Shown here one piece after another: positions 54,113 through 64,000 of a DNA stretch of 64,000 nt. Position numbers and translations under genes: made by a program. Under the pieces are notes generated by a model. The model ran no database searches. It was given only the letters and a program-made list of their open reading frames with translations, and was not told where the DNA came from. Source of the DNA: Catonia carolina (taxonomy: Eukaryota; Arthropoda; Insecta; Hemiptera; Achilidae); NCBI GenBank assembly GCA_035578175.1, contig JAQMRL010000014.1:18341395-18405394 (forward strand). Direction: 5' to 3'. Position 1 is the first letter of the stretch. Every line of letters begins with the position of its first letter.

Positions 54113-54240
54113 AGACCACCTCCACGGCGTATTAACTAGCGCTATAAAACAAAAGGTCCCGGGTTCTATTTCCAGTTAGGGTCTGGACATTTTAACACAG
54201 TAATTGTTAAAGTTTTATCATTTACAATATATAAGTGTCA
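54113..54240 (+). repeat. tRNA-headed SINE-E fragment
   Basis: CTCCACGGCGTATTAACTAG (A-box region, degenerate) and GGTCCCGGGTTCTATTTCC (B-box region), then AGTTAGGGTCTGGACATTTT. Confidence 0.55.
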
Positions 54241-54700
54241 CAGATGTTTGTTGAAGCAAATTTATTTTGCTCTTGTACACTCACAGTTGTCGTATGGAAT
54301 TGCATGTTGGGGTAGTACATATATCACTTACATTAAATCTGTGATTAATCTAAAAAAACCTTTTCTATACACTATCAATGGTTACAAAAAGTGCAATCGT
54401 ATCTGTTCCAGGAATTTGGAGTCCTTTCTTTAAGGCATTTATTTATTTTCAAGGTTCTGATACAATTCTTTTGGGCTTGTGGTAACCGTGAAGTAATAAT
54501 TGATTCCAATAAAACCAATTATGGTACTAGGAACGCTGGAAAAATTAAGACTAGAAAACCAAATAGTACATTTTTTCAGAAGTCATTTCTCTATATTGAG
54601 AGGCGATTCGTTAACGTACTTCCACCCCATATAGACAGTATTATGTCACCACATCTATCTTCTTCTTCATGTAGCATCTCCATTAAGAAGGTGTGCTAGC
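54241..54700 (+). pseudogene. Non-LTR retrotransposon ORF2 C-terminal fragment
   Basis: Plus strand reads LLKQIYFALVHSQLSYGIAC and WGSTYITYIKSVINL. After a frame change near 54400 it gives LFQEFGVLSLRHLFIFKVLI, NYGTRNAG and FFQKSFLYIERRFVNVLPPH. The S.LSYGI..WG and R.FN.LP blocks are the post-RT region of CR1/Jockey-type LINEs. A different family from 50905-51667. Truncated at the 5' side by the SINE fragment. Confidence 0.8.
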
Positions 54701-55521
54701 ATCATGGCAATCCTGACCTTGGAAACTGTAGCTCTAAATAGGTCGATGGATGACAAATTAAACCACTCTCGCAGGTTCCGTAGCCAGGAGGTTCTTCTTC
54801 TTCCAACCGATCGTTTGCCCATCTATAAAAAACACACATCTATAAAAAAACATAATGAACAACCTGTCGATCAGACTTTAAATAAACTAAAGAAAAAGCT
54901 TTTATTAAACAAATAAAATTCGTTCTTAAAACAAACCTCTGCCAATCGAGATATTAAATTGTACGCAGACAATTGTTTTGTTACAAAGAATTATTAACAA
55001 AAGACTTCATTTGTAAAATAGGGTTAAAATTGAGAACTCCATAAAGATTGAGTTTAGTAAAGGTTGGTGGGTATAAAAGATTAAAGCTTACAAGAGGAAA
55101 ATTCAAGTTGGGACGGGGAAAGCTAGATAGGTTCACAGCAACGTAATTTTCTCTAATGACAATTTCAGGCTTTGATTACATTCTCTAAATTAAAGTAATT
55201 GCAAGTAAATGTAACATCTGCAGAGACAAATTGATAAAACAAAACGGAAAAAGTAACTCCTAGCTATTCAATAAAGCTATTTTAATTAAAATTTCACAAA
55301 AAAACTAAGAAAAATAAATGAGGGCTCAAAAATCCTACCAAGAAATTTCATAAATTAATTAGCAAGTCAGATAAAAAACTGGATTAAAATCACAAAGGTC
55401 CTCCTCTTTTTTCTACTGAATTAATGAATTAATTTTTTTAGCTAACATGTCGCTTTTAATTCATTATTCCCAAATATATCATCAAAATAATGGTATTAAA
55501 AACGTAATTACTTTCATTTTT
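54701..55521. other. LINE 3' flank and intron spacer
   Basis: 54701-54916 is probably the LINE's 3' region, ending GACTTTAAATAAACTAAAG and an A-rich stretch, which resembles the SINE-E 3' end. The remainder is AT-rich DNA without recognised features. Confidence 0.4.
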
Positions 55522-58422
55522 ACTTTGTCTTGCCCATATGAATATTTAGGAAGGAAAGTATTGTTTTCATGTCGATTTTAAGAAACCGAGTTTTCACCGG
55601 ATCTACACGTTTTTAGACCTCCTGAACCCAAAAAACATGTTTTTAGCGATCGGTCTGTGTGTGTGTGTGTGTGTGTGCGCGCGCGCGCGTGCGCGTGCGC
55701 GTGTGTATAACTTAAGTTATATACCACTACCGGACCCGACATGAACATTTCCATGAAAATCGGTCAACCAGAAGTAGTAGTTTATTCGTGTAATTTTTCA
55801 CTTTTATGCGATTTTCTCAAAAACTGGTCCTACGATTTTTAATTAAAATCGCCTTATTTACTAAATTTTTTATGCTCTACAAGATAGGGTAGGCGCCATA
55901 TTTGCTGAAATTCTTGGTCAGGCTGTATTCACGTAAAAAATTTGTTTTTTGAGATTGCGGCTTTAATATGCATTTAAAAAAATGTACGCATATAATAAAA
56001 GTTGTAAACAATTTTAAATCCTACCACTTTAATTCAAACATTTTTTTGTATAACGCTTAGTTTAGCGTTAATTAGCAATTTTCTGTTTTTTTTCTCACAA
56101 AAACGTGTGAAAAATTGATTTTTTTAAAGATTTTGGCCTTAGTATGGATTTTACGACAAAAGTGTATGAAATTAAATTTGTAAGAAATGTAACCCCCTTT
56201 TGCTCAGGCGAAACGACAAGGCATCGCTGCCGAAGCAAAATTGGCATGAGGGGACAAAAAGGAGAAAGGAAGCGAAAAACCCCAAAACAGACTGCGGTGA
56301 TGTGGTATTTAAAAAAAATTACAAAAGATTTAAAATAGTAAAAACAGATTTAATTAAAAGCAGTAAAAGATTTAATTAGATTGAATAATAGATTAAACAA
56401 AATTAATAAGGAGAAGACAAAATATTATAAATTAGATAAATAAAAGTTACATAGTACATCATACGTTAATTACAATTTCCAAATTTTAAATAATTTAATA
56501 AAATCATATTAAATAAGCTCAGAAAAATTTTATTATACTGGATCCAGAAAAAAATTAAGAAAAATATAGATAAATACCAAATCGGTATTATGAATAAATA
56601 TTAAATAGATTGCAATCAGTTTTTTTTTTATTTAAACAGATAAAATGAAGAATTGAAATAAAAAAAACATGCTTGCCATATTATTTTAATTTAGGATTGA
56701 ATAATTAGAAATTTATTCTTTCTTTCTTTAATTTTAAAAGAAAAAAGTTTTTTTTTCTTTAAAAAAAAAAATATAAAATTTTACAATTTTGTGTAAAACA
56801 AAGAATTTGTGTTACCAAAAAGAAATTTTCATAAATAAAGTTTCATGAAATAAATTATGTGAAATAAGAATAGTATCATTTTACAATTTAAAAAGAAGCC
56901 AAAATTTAGTTTAACAAAATTTAAAAGCAGCAGGCTTAAAACACGCTTGTACAGAATTATGCAAAGTACATGCTCTTGCCAACATAAAACGTGGCATATT
57001 AAAGATTCAATTAATAATTAAGACCATAATTAATTTATTATTTTATACAAAATAATTAAACAGAATTAATTTTAATTTAAGGAAGAAGAAATTAAAAAGA
57101 GAAAGCAGGTCAATCCTAGCAGAGTTAAGCAGGAAAACCAGCTTTGGACAAGTTTAAGCCGATCATAAGGCGACGTGTCCCCTTTTGTAAAAAAAATTCA
57201 TATGATGATAATTTGCAAAAGAAATTTATCTTCTCCCAGAAGAAAAGAAAATATAGATGTGTAGATTTAAAAATTAGGTGCCTGAGGTTTTCGGGCGAAG
57301 CTGGATAATTCCAATTTGGGCATATAAGTTTCTTGCCTCATGACGAGGGCAGATACATAAAAATTAGAAGAAAACACCCCAAAACAGGTTCAGAGTTGTA
57401 TCCCCAAAGTTGGTACATAGATGCTCCCCCAAAACTGGGTACATGATGCTCCCCCAAAACTGGGTCCCTGCAAAGAGCAGAAAACCAGGACTTAGAAAAA
57501 TGAGGGCCACCAAAAAAGACAAACAAAAGAAAAAGGTAGTAGGTAAACCCCAACAGCATAGAAAAGAAAAAAAAATTTAAAGAGCGATTTAAAATAATAG
57601 TATAAATTAAAAAAATTTTAAATTACCCAAAAGGGTTTACAAAATTTACAAAATTTACCAAGTTTACAAAATTAAAAAAAAACATTTTCGGCTTCAATGG
57701 GATTTAGCTACTAGAGAAAGAAAAAAAGCGACTTACCGTTTAAAACGGGAAAACAATTGGTCTAACCAGCAACCGGCAGCATAACGCCCCGAAAAAGAAC
57801 ATAACCATAATTTTACGGCACTGTTAAAGAATCACGATCCTTTCATTGTCGAGACCAATTGTAAAAGAGAGCGAGACGAAACGAAATTTCCAAAAGGAAA
57901 CCTCGCCTCTGACGTCACCGATCCCCTCCACCCCACTAGACAAATTATCCAAAAGAAGTAAGCAGGTTCAAACGGATCTCACGCCAGAATTGCCGATAAC
58001 AGCAGTCGGTAGAACAAAGCAAGAACGAAAAACAATTCGGAAACGAGATAACGGAGTGCGGTGAAATAAAAGATAACAAAATTTTAAATGCAGGAAGACA
58101 TAATGAGGAAAAGATGAAAATAATTAAAATTAAAATTACGTAACATTAAAATAAAAATGTTACAGAAATTAATAGATCTACAACTTTTATTTATCGCATT
58201 TTTCTCTACAGAGCCTAGTTTAGCGTGAAAGAGTGATTTTCCGTATTTTAAAGCCAAACTGAGGTCGATTTTCATTTTGCGTCTTTCACTCATGATTAAA
58301 ATAAGGTTATGTTTTTAGAGGTTGGTTTTTTGTTTCTTACCAATGTTTTATTACTAATGTTAGGTTATATTGGTCATTATTTGCATTGGCAAGAGAAAGT
58401 CGTGTGAGTGTTTCACACCAGA
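55522..58422 (+). mobile_element. HINE-like element split by a 1.98-kb TG..CA insertion
   Basis: ACTTTGTCTTGCCCATATGA at 55522 to ACGACAAAAGTGTATG at 56170, interruption 56188-58164, then AATAGATCTACAACTTTTAT to CACACCAGA at 58422. TG/GC tract at 55656-55706. Confidence 0.88.
56188..58164. mobile_element. Putative solo LTR or LTR-like insertion
   Basis: 1977 bp beginning TGTAACCCCCTTTTGC and ending AAAAATGTTACA, flanked by GAAA at 56184-56187 and 58165-58168. TG..CA ends with a short inverted repeat and a 4-5-bp target duplication are LTR-type features. It contains no retrotransposon protein that I recognise. Near 57415-57470 is a tandem of the GATGCTCCCCCAAAACTGGG unit. A-rich throughout 56400-57100. 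A large non-autonomous DNA element is the alternative. Confidence 0.55.
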
Positions 58423-59514
58423 TTTTTTTATTTATGGCCCATTGGATGTTGAAAAAACGGCCCTCGTATCTGTAGCGTAAATCTAGAACAGACCGTCTCA
58501 CATTCTTTATATCGGGGATCTATAACACAAGCAGCACTTCATTTAATTACCGTCAAGCTCTCTGAATCATACTATAAAATTGATATGACGTATATAAATA
58601 CACATTTACAGTGACCCAGTATACGGGTTTCAACGAGTGAAAAGCTTCCGCGTTTCTAGATACATACATAATAAATTAGTTATGGCATAACGAAATGCAG
58701 ACCCGTATTTTGTTATGTTTCGAAATTATGTTTGATAAATCAAATTTCGTTGTTTAACTTAATCTGTACTGTTACATCACAGTATAACCGAGAGATAAAT
58801 TTTACTGATTTTCACAAAGCATTTTGTTTATGCAGTAAATATTTACAATGCAATTTTCACTTCCCACCCTACAATATTATAAATTCATTTACCACGTCAT
58901 ATTCATCACTCCCTCTTTCACACTCTCTTCTTCAACCCTCCCACAACCCATTTAGGGAAGAGTAAGTTCATCCAACAATCGTTGTACCTACGATTACAAT
59001 CGAAAATACTTCGAATTCTTACCGACTTTACTTTGTTCATACCCAATAACTTACATATAAACGCTAATGTGTTATTTGATAACTATGAAAACAACTTTGA
59101 AGGCGTGACTTACCCAGCTATTACTGTTTTTCCTCTCCCACTACTAAAAATTGCTCCCATTTTTTTACTTTGGTTTAATTATCACTGACACCTCTCTTAC
59201 TATCACTTTCTTTACAAATTTTTAAAATTAGGTTTAACACGGTAAAATTGTTATATTGTCACAACATTTTATTCCCGGATCTTTCTGAATTTGGTTATTA
59301 ATTTATATTTTGGTAAAACAACTTCCATTATAAGAAATATTTATTAAAAAATTAATCAAGTACAAGAAATAGTTATTGTTAAATTACGAGGGTCAACTCT
59401 AAAGTAAAGACAGTTTTGTTGTAATTTATTAATTATTAATTTATAAATTGTTGTAAATTTATTCAGAAAAATAAATAAAAACGAAGTGATACAGAATAAA
59501 AAAATCTGGTGTGA
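58423..59514. other. Intron spacer
   Basis: No recognised gene or repeat; short frames here resemble nothing known. Confidence 0.45.
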
Positions 59515-60277
59515 AACACTCACACAACTTTCTCTTGCCAGTGCAAATAATTAAAAATAAACCTAACATTAGTAATAAAACATAAGAAATAAACAAAAAA
59601 CTAACCTCAATAAACATAACCTAATTTTAATCATGAGTGAAAGACGCAAAATGAAAATCAACCTCAGTTTGACTTAGAAATACGGAAAATCACTCTTTCT
59701 CTCTAAACTAGGCTCTGTAGAGAAAAATTTTCTAATTAAAGTTGTAGATCTTTTAATTTTCTATAAATTTAATTATATACACTTTTGTCGTAAAATGCAT
59801 ACTCAGGCCGAAATCTTAAAAAAATCAATTTTTCACACATTTTCGTGAGAAAAAAACAGAAAATCGCAAATTACCGCTAAACTAAGTGTTATACAAAAAA
59901 TTGTTTGAAATAAAAGTTGTAGGATTTTAAATTTTCTACATTTGTTATGATATAAAGTTTTACGCTATCATACATATTTAAGCCGTAATTTCAAAAAAAC
60001 AAAGTTTTTACGAGAAAACACCCTCACCAAGAATTTCAGCACACATCACGCCTACCCTATCTTGTAGAGCATACAAAATTTAGTAAACCAGGCGATTTAA
60101 AAAAAATCGTAGGACCAGTTTTTGAGAAAATCACAAAAAAGTGAAAAATTACACGAATAAACTACTACTTCCGGTTGACCGATTTTGATGAAAATGTTCG
60201 TGTCGGGTCCGGTAGTGGTATGTAACTTAAGTTTCAAGTTTCAAGTTCGTACGATGTTCCGTTCTTGAGATATTCTG

Positions 60278-60310
<33 letters not shown>

Positions 60311-60345
60311 GCACGCACGTACGCACACACACGCGCGCGCACACA

Positions 60346-60382
<37 letters not shown>

Positions 60383-60513
60383 CAATCGCTAAAACCATGT
60401 TTTTTGGGTTCAGGGGGTCTGAAAACGTATAGATCCGGTGAAAACTCGATTTCGAAAAATCGACATGAAAACAATACTTTCCTTCCTATATATTCATATA
60501 GGCAAGAGAAAGT
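59515..60513 (-). mobile_element. HINE-like element, full length
   Basis: TCTGGTGTGAAACACTCACA at 59515 to GGCAAGAGAAAGT at 60513; all blocks present; long CA/CG tract at 60281-60380. Confidence 0.92.
60281..60380 (+). repeat. CA/CG microsatellite in HINE
   Basis: 100 bp of CA with CACG, GCGC and CACT interruptions. Confidence 0.95.
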
Positions 60514-60670
60514 AATACGTAACTTACATTAATGCTCTACATAAAGGATTTATGAATTAAGACATTGTCAAAGCGACTCACCACCAGCTTCAATATACGC
60601 TCGTCATATTCTTCTGTCGCCAGTTCATTTAGCCACTGATTTACAGCGTATTTACATAAATTTTATTTAT

Positions 60671-60942
60671 AATCAAATATATAGGACATTAAAAGATCTA
60701 CAACTTTTATTTAGAGCGTTTTTCTCTACAGAGCCTAGTTTAGCGTAAAAGAGTGATTTTTCCGTATTTTTAAGCTAAACTAGGTTGATTTTCAATTTGC
60801 GTCTTTCACTCATGGTTAAAATTAAGTTATGTTTATTGAGGTTAGTTTTTATGTTTATTTCTAATGTTTTATTACTAATGTTATATTATATTGTTCATTA
60901 TTTGCATTGGCAAGAGAAAGTTGTGTAAGTGTTTCACACCAA
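60671..60942 (+). mobile_element. HINE-like hairpin-end fragment
   Basis: From AATCAAATATATAGGACATT to GGCAAGAGAAAGTTGTGTAA, TTTCACACCAAA and a T run. Confidence 0.8.
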
Positions 60943-60957
60943 ATTTTTTTGTTTTAA

Positions 60958-61056
60958 GGAAACCTGAAAGTGTATTAACAGTGCAAACTCGATTACTAAA
61001 ATTCGACAAAAAACAACAATTTCGTTCCCTATATTCCATATAGGATAAGAGAAAGT
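60958..61056 (-). mobile_element. HINE-like 5' tip, degraded
   Basis: GAAACCTGAAAGTGTATTAA, GCAAACTCGATTACTAAAAT and ATATAGGATAAGAGAAAGTT. About 15 bp after the previous copy's hairpin end. Confidence 0.65.
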
Positions 61057-61455
61057 TAAAATTATACTACTTATATACAGCTTTATATGGAAAGTTAGAG
61101 AGGAACTCGGTACCATTTTTTGGACGTTATAGATGTATAATTTAAATAGCATTACCATTTACAATATGGCATATGCGAATATTTTACACAATTATTCGGT
61201 GTGTGAATGGAAAGATCTGGTTTGAGGTAAACGCGCATTGAGCAGGCCTTATTGAACGAAACATTAGCATGCAAACTCGATACTATACTCCCATAACTAC
61301 CCTTATTGCATGCTACACACGATTTCTCCTTTCCACCCTTATTTATATAACATATCCAACCTCCAATACTAACTTCAAATACCCCTTTTCTAAACCGCAC
61401 AAAATTTCTCCATCATATCTCAATAAATGCAATGGTGAAACGAGCTGTATTTTTT
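61057..61455. other. Intron spacer
   Basis: G-poor on the plus strand around 61260-61430; no gene recognised. Confidence 0.4.
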
Positions 61456-62175
61456 ACTTTCTCTAGCTTATATGAATATATAGAGAAAAAAGTATTGTTT
61501 TCATGTCAATTTTCGAAATCAAGTTTTCACCGAATCTACACGTTTTCAGACCCCCTGAAACAAAAAAAACTAGTTCTTCGCGATTGTGATATTCTGTGAA
61601 CAGACGGGAACGGAAAATCGTACGAACTTGAAACTTAAGTTCGATACCGGACATAACACAAACATTTTCATCAAAATCGGTCAAACGGAAGTAGTAGTTT
61701 ATTCGTGTAATTTTTCTTTTTATGCGATTTTCTCAAAAACGGCTCACGATTTTTTTAAAAATCGCCTTATTCATTACTTTTTTTATGCTCTACAAAATAG
61801 GGCAGGCTCCATGTCAGCTAAATTTCTTAGAAAAGCTGTTTTCTCGTGAAAATTTTTTTTTTTTTTGAGATTGTGGCTTTAATATGCATTATAGTTCAAA
61901 AACGTATATAATAAAAGTTGTAGAGAACTTTAAAATCTGCAACTTTTATTACAAAAATTTTTTTTATAACGCTTAGTTTATTGGTAATTAGTGGTGTTTA
62001 GTTTTTTTAAGGAAAATGTAAAACAAATGGATTTTTTTAAGATTACGACCTTAGTAGTCTATGCATTTTACGACAAAAGTTTTTATAATCAACTTCATAA
62101 GAAAATTAAAAAAATCTACAACTTTTAATTTAACATATGTTCTCTACAGAGCCTAGTTTAGCTTGGAAGTGATTT
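61456..62175 (+). mobile_element. HINE-like element truncated by the MULE insertion
   Basis: ACTTTCTCTAGCTTATATGA at 61456 through GCCTAGTTTAGCTTGGAAGT; the consensus is lost at about 62175. Confidence 0.83.
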
Positions 62176-64000
62176 TCAATATTAGGGGACTTGCACGGCC
62201 TATCCTGACAATGTTAATTTGACTGATTTCAGGTACACATTTCTCCACAACCAGACCACGTATAAGCATGGGTCTTTTATGATTTTGTTCGTTACATCTT
62301 TCTTTATAACATGGTGGAAATCGTTTTTTTATTTACTTAAATTTAATATTTATATGATTTTTAACCCAAACCCTTACCTTATTCATGTTCTTACCGAAAA
62401 TATTAAATATTTAAAAAAGAAAAAGCTAAATATACTGTAAATTAGGCTCCATAGCAAGAAAGAAGAGACTGTTCTGAAGAAAATAAAAAAAAATTTGTTA
62501 AAATATCTCATCAGATGGCTGAGAAAAGTGTACCTACATGTAAAAAAAACCTAATTTACGGGAAACAACAATTAAAGTTACCTGACTGAGAGAGTAGCTG
62601 CTTTAGTGCATACCTGCACCATATACTGGATCATCTGGATCCTCATCTTCTTGATATTTATCTTCTAATTTCTGTCTTGCTGTTTTCACTGCTTCTCTGC
62701 ATTTTATTCTAATTTCCAGTATTTTATTTTCAGATTCTTTGATACGCTTTTCATCAATTTTTTTTAATGCCTGAACACAATTTTTCCCCGGGTACAATCC
62801 AATTTTTTGAAATACTAAACATTTTGTGATGTGACCAATATTAAACGAGCTCACTGCTTCATATACACCAAATTCCAATGTGTTTCTAGATACAAAAATA
62901 TTCTTTGGTATCCGAGACCAAATAGTGCTGTTCAGCGATTCACTGACGTTCTGAGTACCACCATGTAAACATTTTTGTAAAAGAAGCCGATTGGACAAAT
63001 CACGAAAAACTGGTTTTATTGCCTGCATAACAGTTGGTGGAAGATGTGTATGCTTACTATGGTCGTATGGTTCTTTGGCTCTCAGAGCCTTTACATATTT
63101 ACACCAAGTGTCCTCTGTTTTTGGGCACAAACCGTGACTTGGTTCCTCGTTGCTTGCTGAAAGATGAAAATACTCACTCCATATAGCTTTATTCATGTCT
63201 TCAGCACTGCCTGTGTTTCTTCTTATAGCCAAACCATAGTACAACTGAATCTCATTGATAACTGAGTCAGTTAGTCGACCACGTCCACCCAAAACTTTAC
63301 CATCAGATAGTACCTGACTCGTCATTTTTGTTTTTAAATTTCGTAAACGCGTGCCCATTCGTTTTTGGACGTGGCCAATACATTCTAATTTTTCTATTTG
63401 AAAATTATCTCCATAAGGGTTTTTATCACAAACTGTTTTGTATGCTTTTGTATCACCATCCCCTAGATAATACTTGTACCTTACGTTATACAGTTTTTGG
63501 GACCGTTGAAACATATCAAGCACACCTTCCACCTCCATGCCTCCACTAATTCCAGTGTAATTAGCAGAGCAATTATCATTATGTTCATTATTAAATCTAT
63601 TTTTACATTTACAAAATTTTGAATAAACACATAAATCTATTATCTTGCCTGTTGATACGCTTGCAGCTGACACAATACCATTTTGTGATTGATAACCACG
63701 TTTTTGCCACGACCCATCAAAAGCAGCTGCAATGTCTGTGTTACCATCATTCTGTAATACAGCCTCTGCCACAGCATCTTTCATTGTACCTTCACATACC
63801 TCTTTTGCAACATTGCATAAAATATTATTATATAAAGTAAATCTTGGTGGTGTGGGCAAATTCATTACACCACAGAACGTAATACCAGCATTTCCGCCTT
63901 TCCCGATTGAACGAAATGCATACACTAATCGGATATTTATATCATGTAATTTCTTATTATCAATATCTACCTTTTTAGAATTGCATTTTGATACCTTGTT
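62176..64000 (-). mobile_element. Mutator-like (MULE) transposon, one end in window
   Basis: The left boundary is inferred from the interruption of a HINE at about 62175-62186; sequence inside begins AGGGGACTTGCACGGCCTAT. 62186-62602 is non-coding 3' flank of the transposase gene. The other terminus and the target duplication lie beyond 64000. Confidence 0.65.
62603..64000 (-). CDS. Mutator-like transposase, 5' end outside window, intact
   Basis: Minus-strand frame of 465 codons, open to the window edge, ending DPDDPVYGAGMH and stop at 62603-62605. It matches the animal Mutator-like transposase domain common in insects and cnidarians. Visible landmarks, numbered from the window edge: about 95, AAFDGSWQKRGYQSQNGIVS with the first D; 125-155, a Cys/His-rich insert (CVYSKFCKCKNRF..HNDNC) leading to NYTGISGGMEVEG; about 181, YYLGDGDTKAY with the second D; 210-220, GHVQKRMGTRLR; 239-260, GGRGRLTDSVINEIQLYYGL; about 290, PSHGLCPKTEDTWCKY; about 354, GGTQNVSESLNSTIWSRIPK, a likely position for the final catalytic E. 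There is no stop or frameshift, unlike every other transposase here, so the element may be active or the gene retained. The predicted start is outside the window; apparent starts at 63925 are internal. Confidence 0.9.
   Translation of the reverse strand, partial: NKVSKCNSKKVDIDNKKLHDINIRLVYAFRSIGKGGNAGITFCGVMNLPTPPRFTLYNNILCNVAKEVCEGTMKDAVAEAVLQNDGNTDIAAAFDGSWQKRGYQSQNGIVSAASVSTGKIIDLCVYSKFCKCKNRFNNEHNDNCSANYTGISGGMEVEGVLDMFQRSQKLYNVRYKYYLGDGDTKAYKTVCDKNPYGDNFQIEKLECIGHVQKRMGTRLRNLKTKMTSQVLSDGKVLGGRGRLTDSVINEIQLYYGLAIRRNTGSAEDMNKAIWSEYFHLSASNEEPSHGLCPKTEDTWCKYVKALRAKEPYDHSKHTHLPPTVMQAIKPVFRDLSNRLLLQKCLHGGTQNVSESLNSTIWSRIPKNIFVSRNTLEFGVYEAVSSFNIGHITKCLVFQKIGLYPGKNCVQALKKIDEKRIKESENKILEIRIKCREAVKTARQKLEDKYQEDEDPDDPVYGAGMH

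Noticed and set aside
58732..59188. Two adjacent plus-strand frames (77 and 68 codons)
   Set aside because: No family resemblance, AT-driven composition, no splice sites that would join them.
62219..62440. Plus-strand 73-codon frame beside the MULE gene
   Set aside because: Low-complexity hydrophobic translation of AT-rich 3' flank; no support.
49190..64000. Search for the preceding 5' neuroligin exons
   Set aside because: No minus-strand frame resembling the N-terminal esterase-like segment with a phase-1 donor was found; they should lie past 64000.

Overview
The window reads as one intron-rich stretch of an insect-like genome. It is AT-rich, has spliceosomal GT..AG exons, and carries mariner/Tc1, non-LTR and SINE-type repeats typical of arthropods; species and order cannot be fixed from the sequence alone. 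Three minus-strand exons (49036-49185, 38045-38245, 2127-2866) join in phase 1 into a continuous carboxylesterase-like segment of a neuroligin. The serine of the nucleophile elbow is replaced by glycine (GHGTGA), as expected of this non-catalytic synaptic adhesion family. The 5' exons must lie beyond position 64000 and the 3' exons below position 1, so nearly everything else here is intronic mobile DNA in introns of 35.2 kb and 10.8 kb and in two incomplete flanking introns.

The dominant repeat is a family of about 0.9-1.05 kb with roughly 30 full or partial copies. It starts with ACTTTCTCTTGCC, has an early (TG)n tract, and ends with the inverted partner GGCAAGAGAAAGT, a short hairpin (GTGTGA..TCACAC) and CAGA, always in runs of T. 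This is the architecture of Helentron-associated elements (HINE, DINE-1 type; asymmetric terminal inverted repeats, microsatellite, 3' hairpin), so I call it HINE-like. Several copies sit head to tail, and at least six loci are back-to-back inverted chimeras.

Region by region. 0-5 kb: neuroligin exon, an RNase-H LINE relic and a tRNA-type SINE (SINE-B) split by an RTE-like LINE. 5-10 kb: two HINEs, one holding a TA-flanked MITE and the other a nearly intact Tc1 element. 10-15 kb: a palindromic mariner and a DUF4817-type transposase relic. 15-26 kb: HINEs, a 1.67-kb TA-flanked element with CCGTATTTACCC ends, inverted repeats and a local duplication. 26-32 kb: a 2.57-kb DNA transposon encoding a broken DUF7869-like protein, with repeated subterminal motifs and a 4-bp target duplication, and a smaller element of the same plan. 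33-35 kb: a second DUF4817 element with clear inverted termini. 36-50 kb: HINEs and SINEs around exons 38045-38245 and 49036-49185, and a long-inverted-repeat element. 50-55 kb: a nested inverted-repeat block with LINE relics. 55-58.4 kb: a HINE split by a 1.98-kb TG..CA insertion (solo-LTR-like). 62.2-64 kb: a MULE-type (Mutator-like) transposase gene, open to the window edge and the only intact long reading frame apart from the exons.

Nested insertions give a relative order: HINEs are older than the Tc1, DUF7869-type, pogo-like, LTR-like and MULE insertions found inside them, while one HINE (30184-31225) is itself younger than the element it interrupts. The most interesting items are the DUF7869-type transposon and its smaller relative, the HINE family with its chimeras, the intact MULE transposase, and the potential for intronic double-stranded RNA around neuroligin exons.
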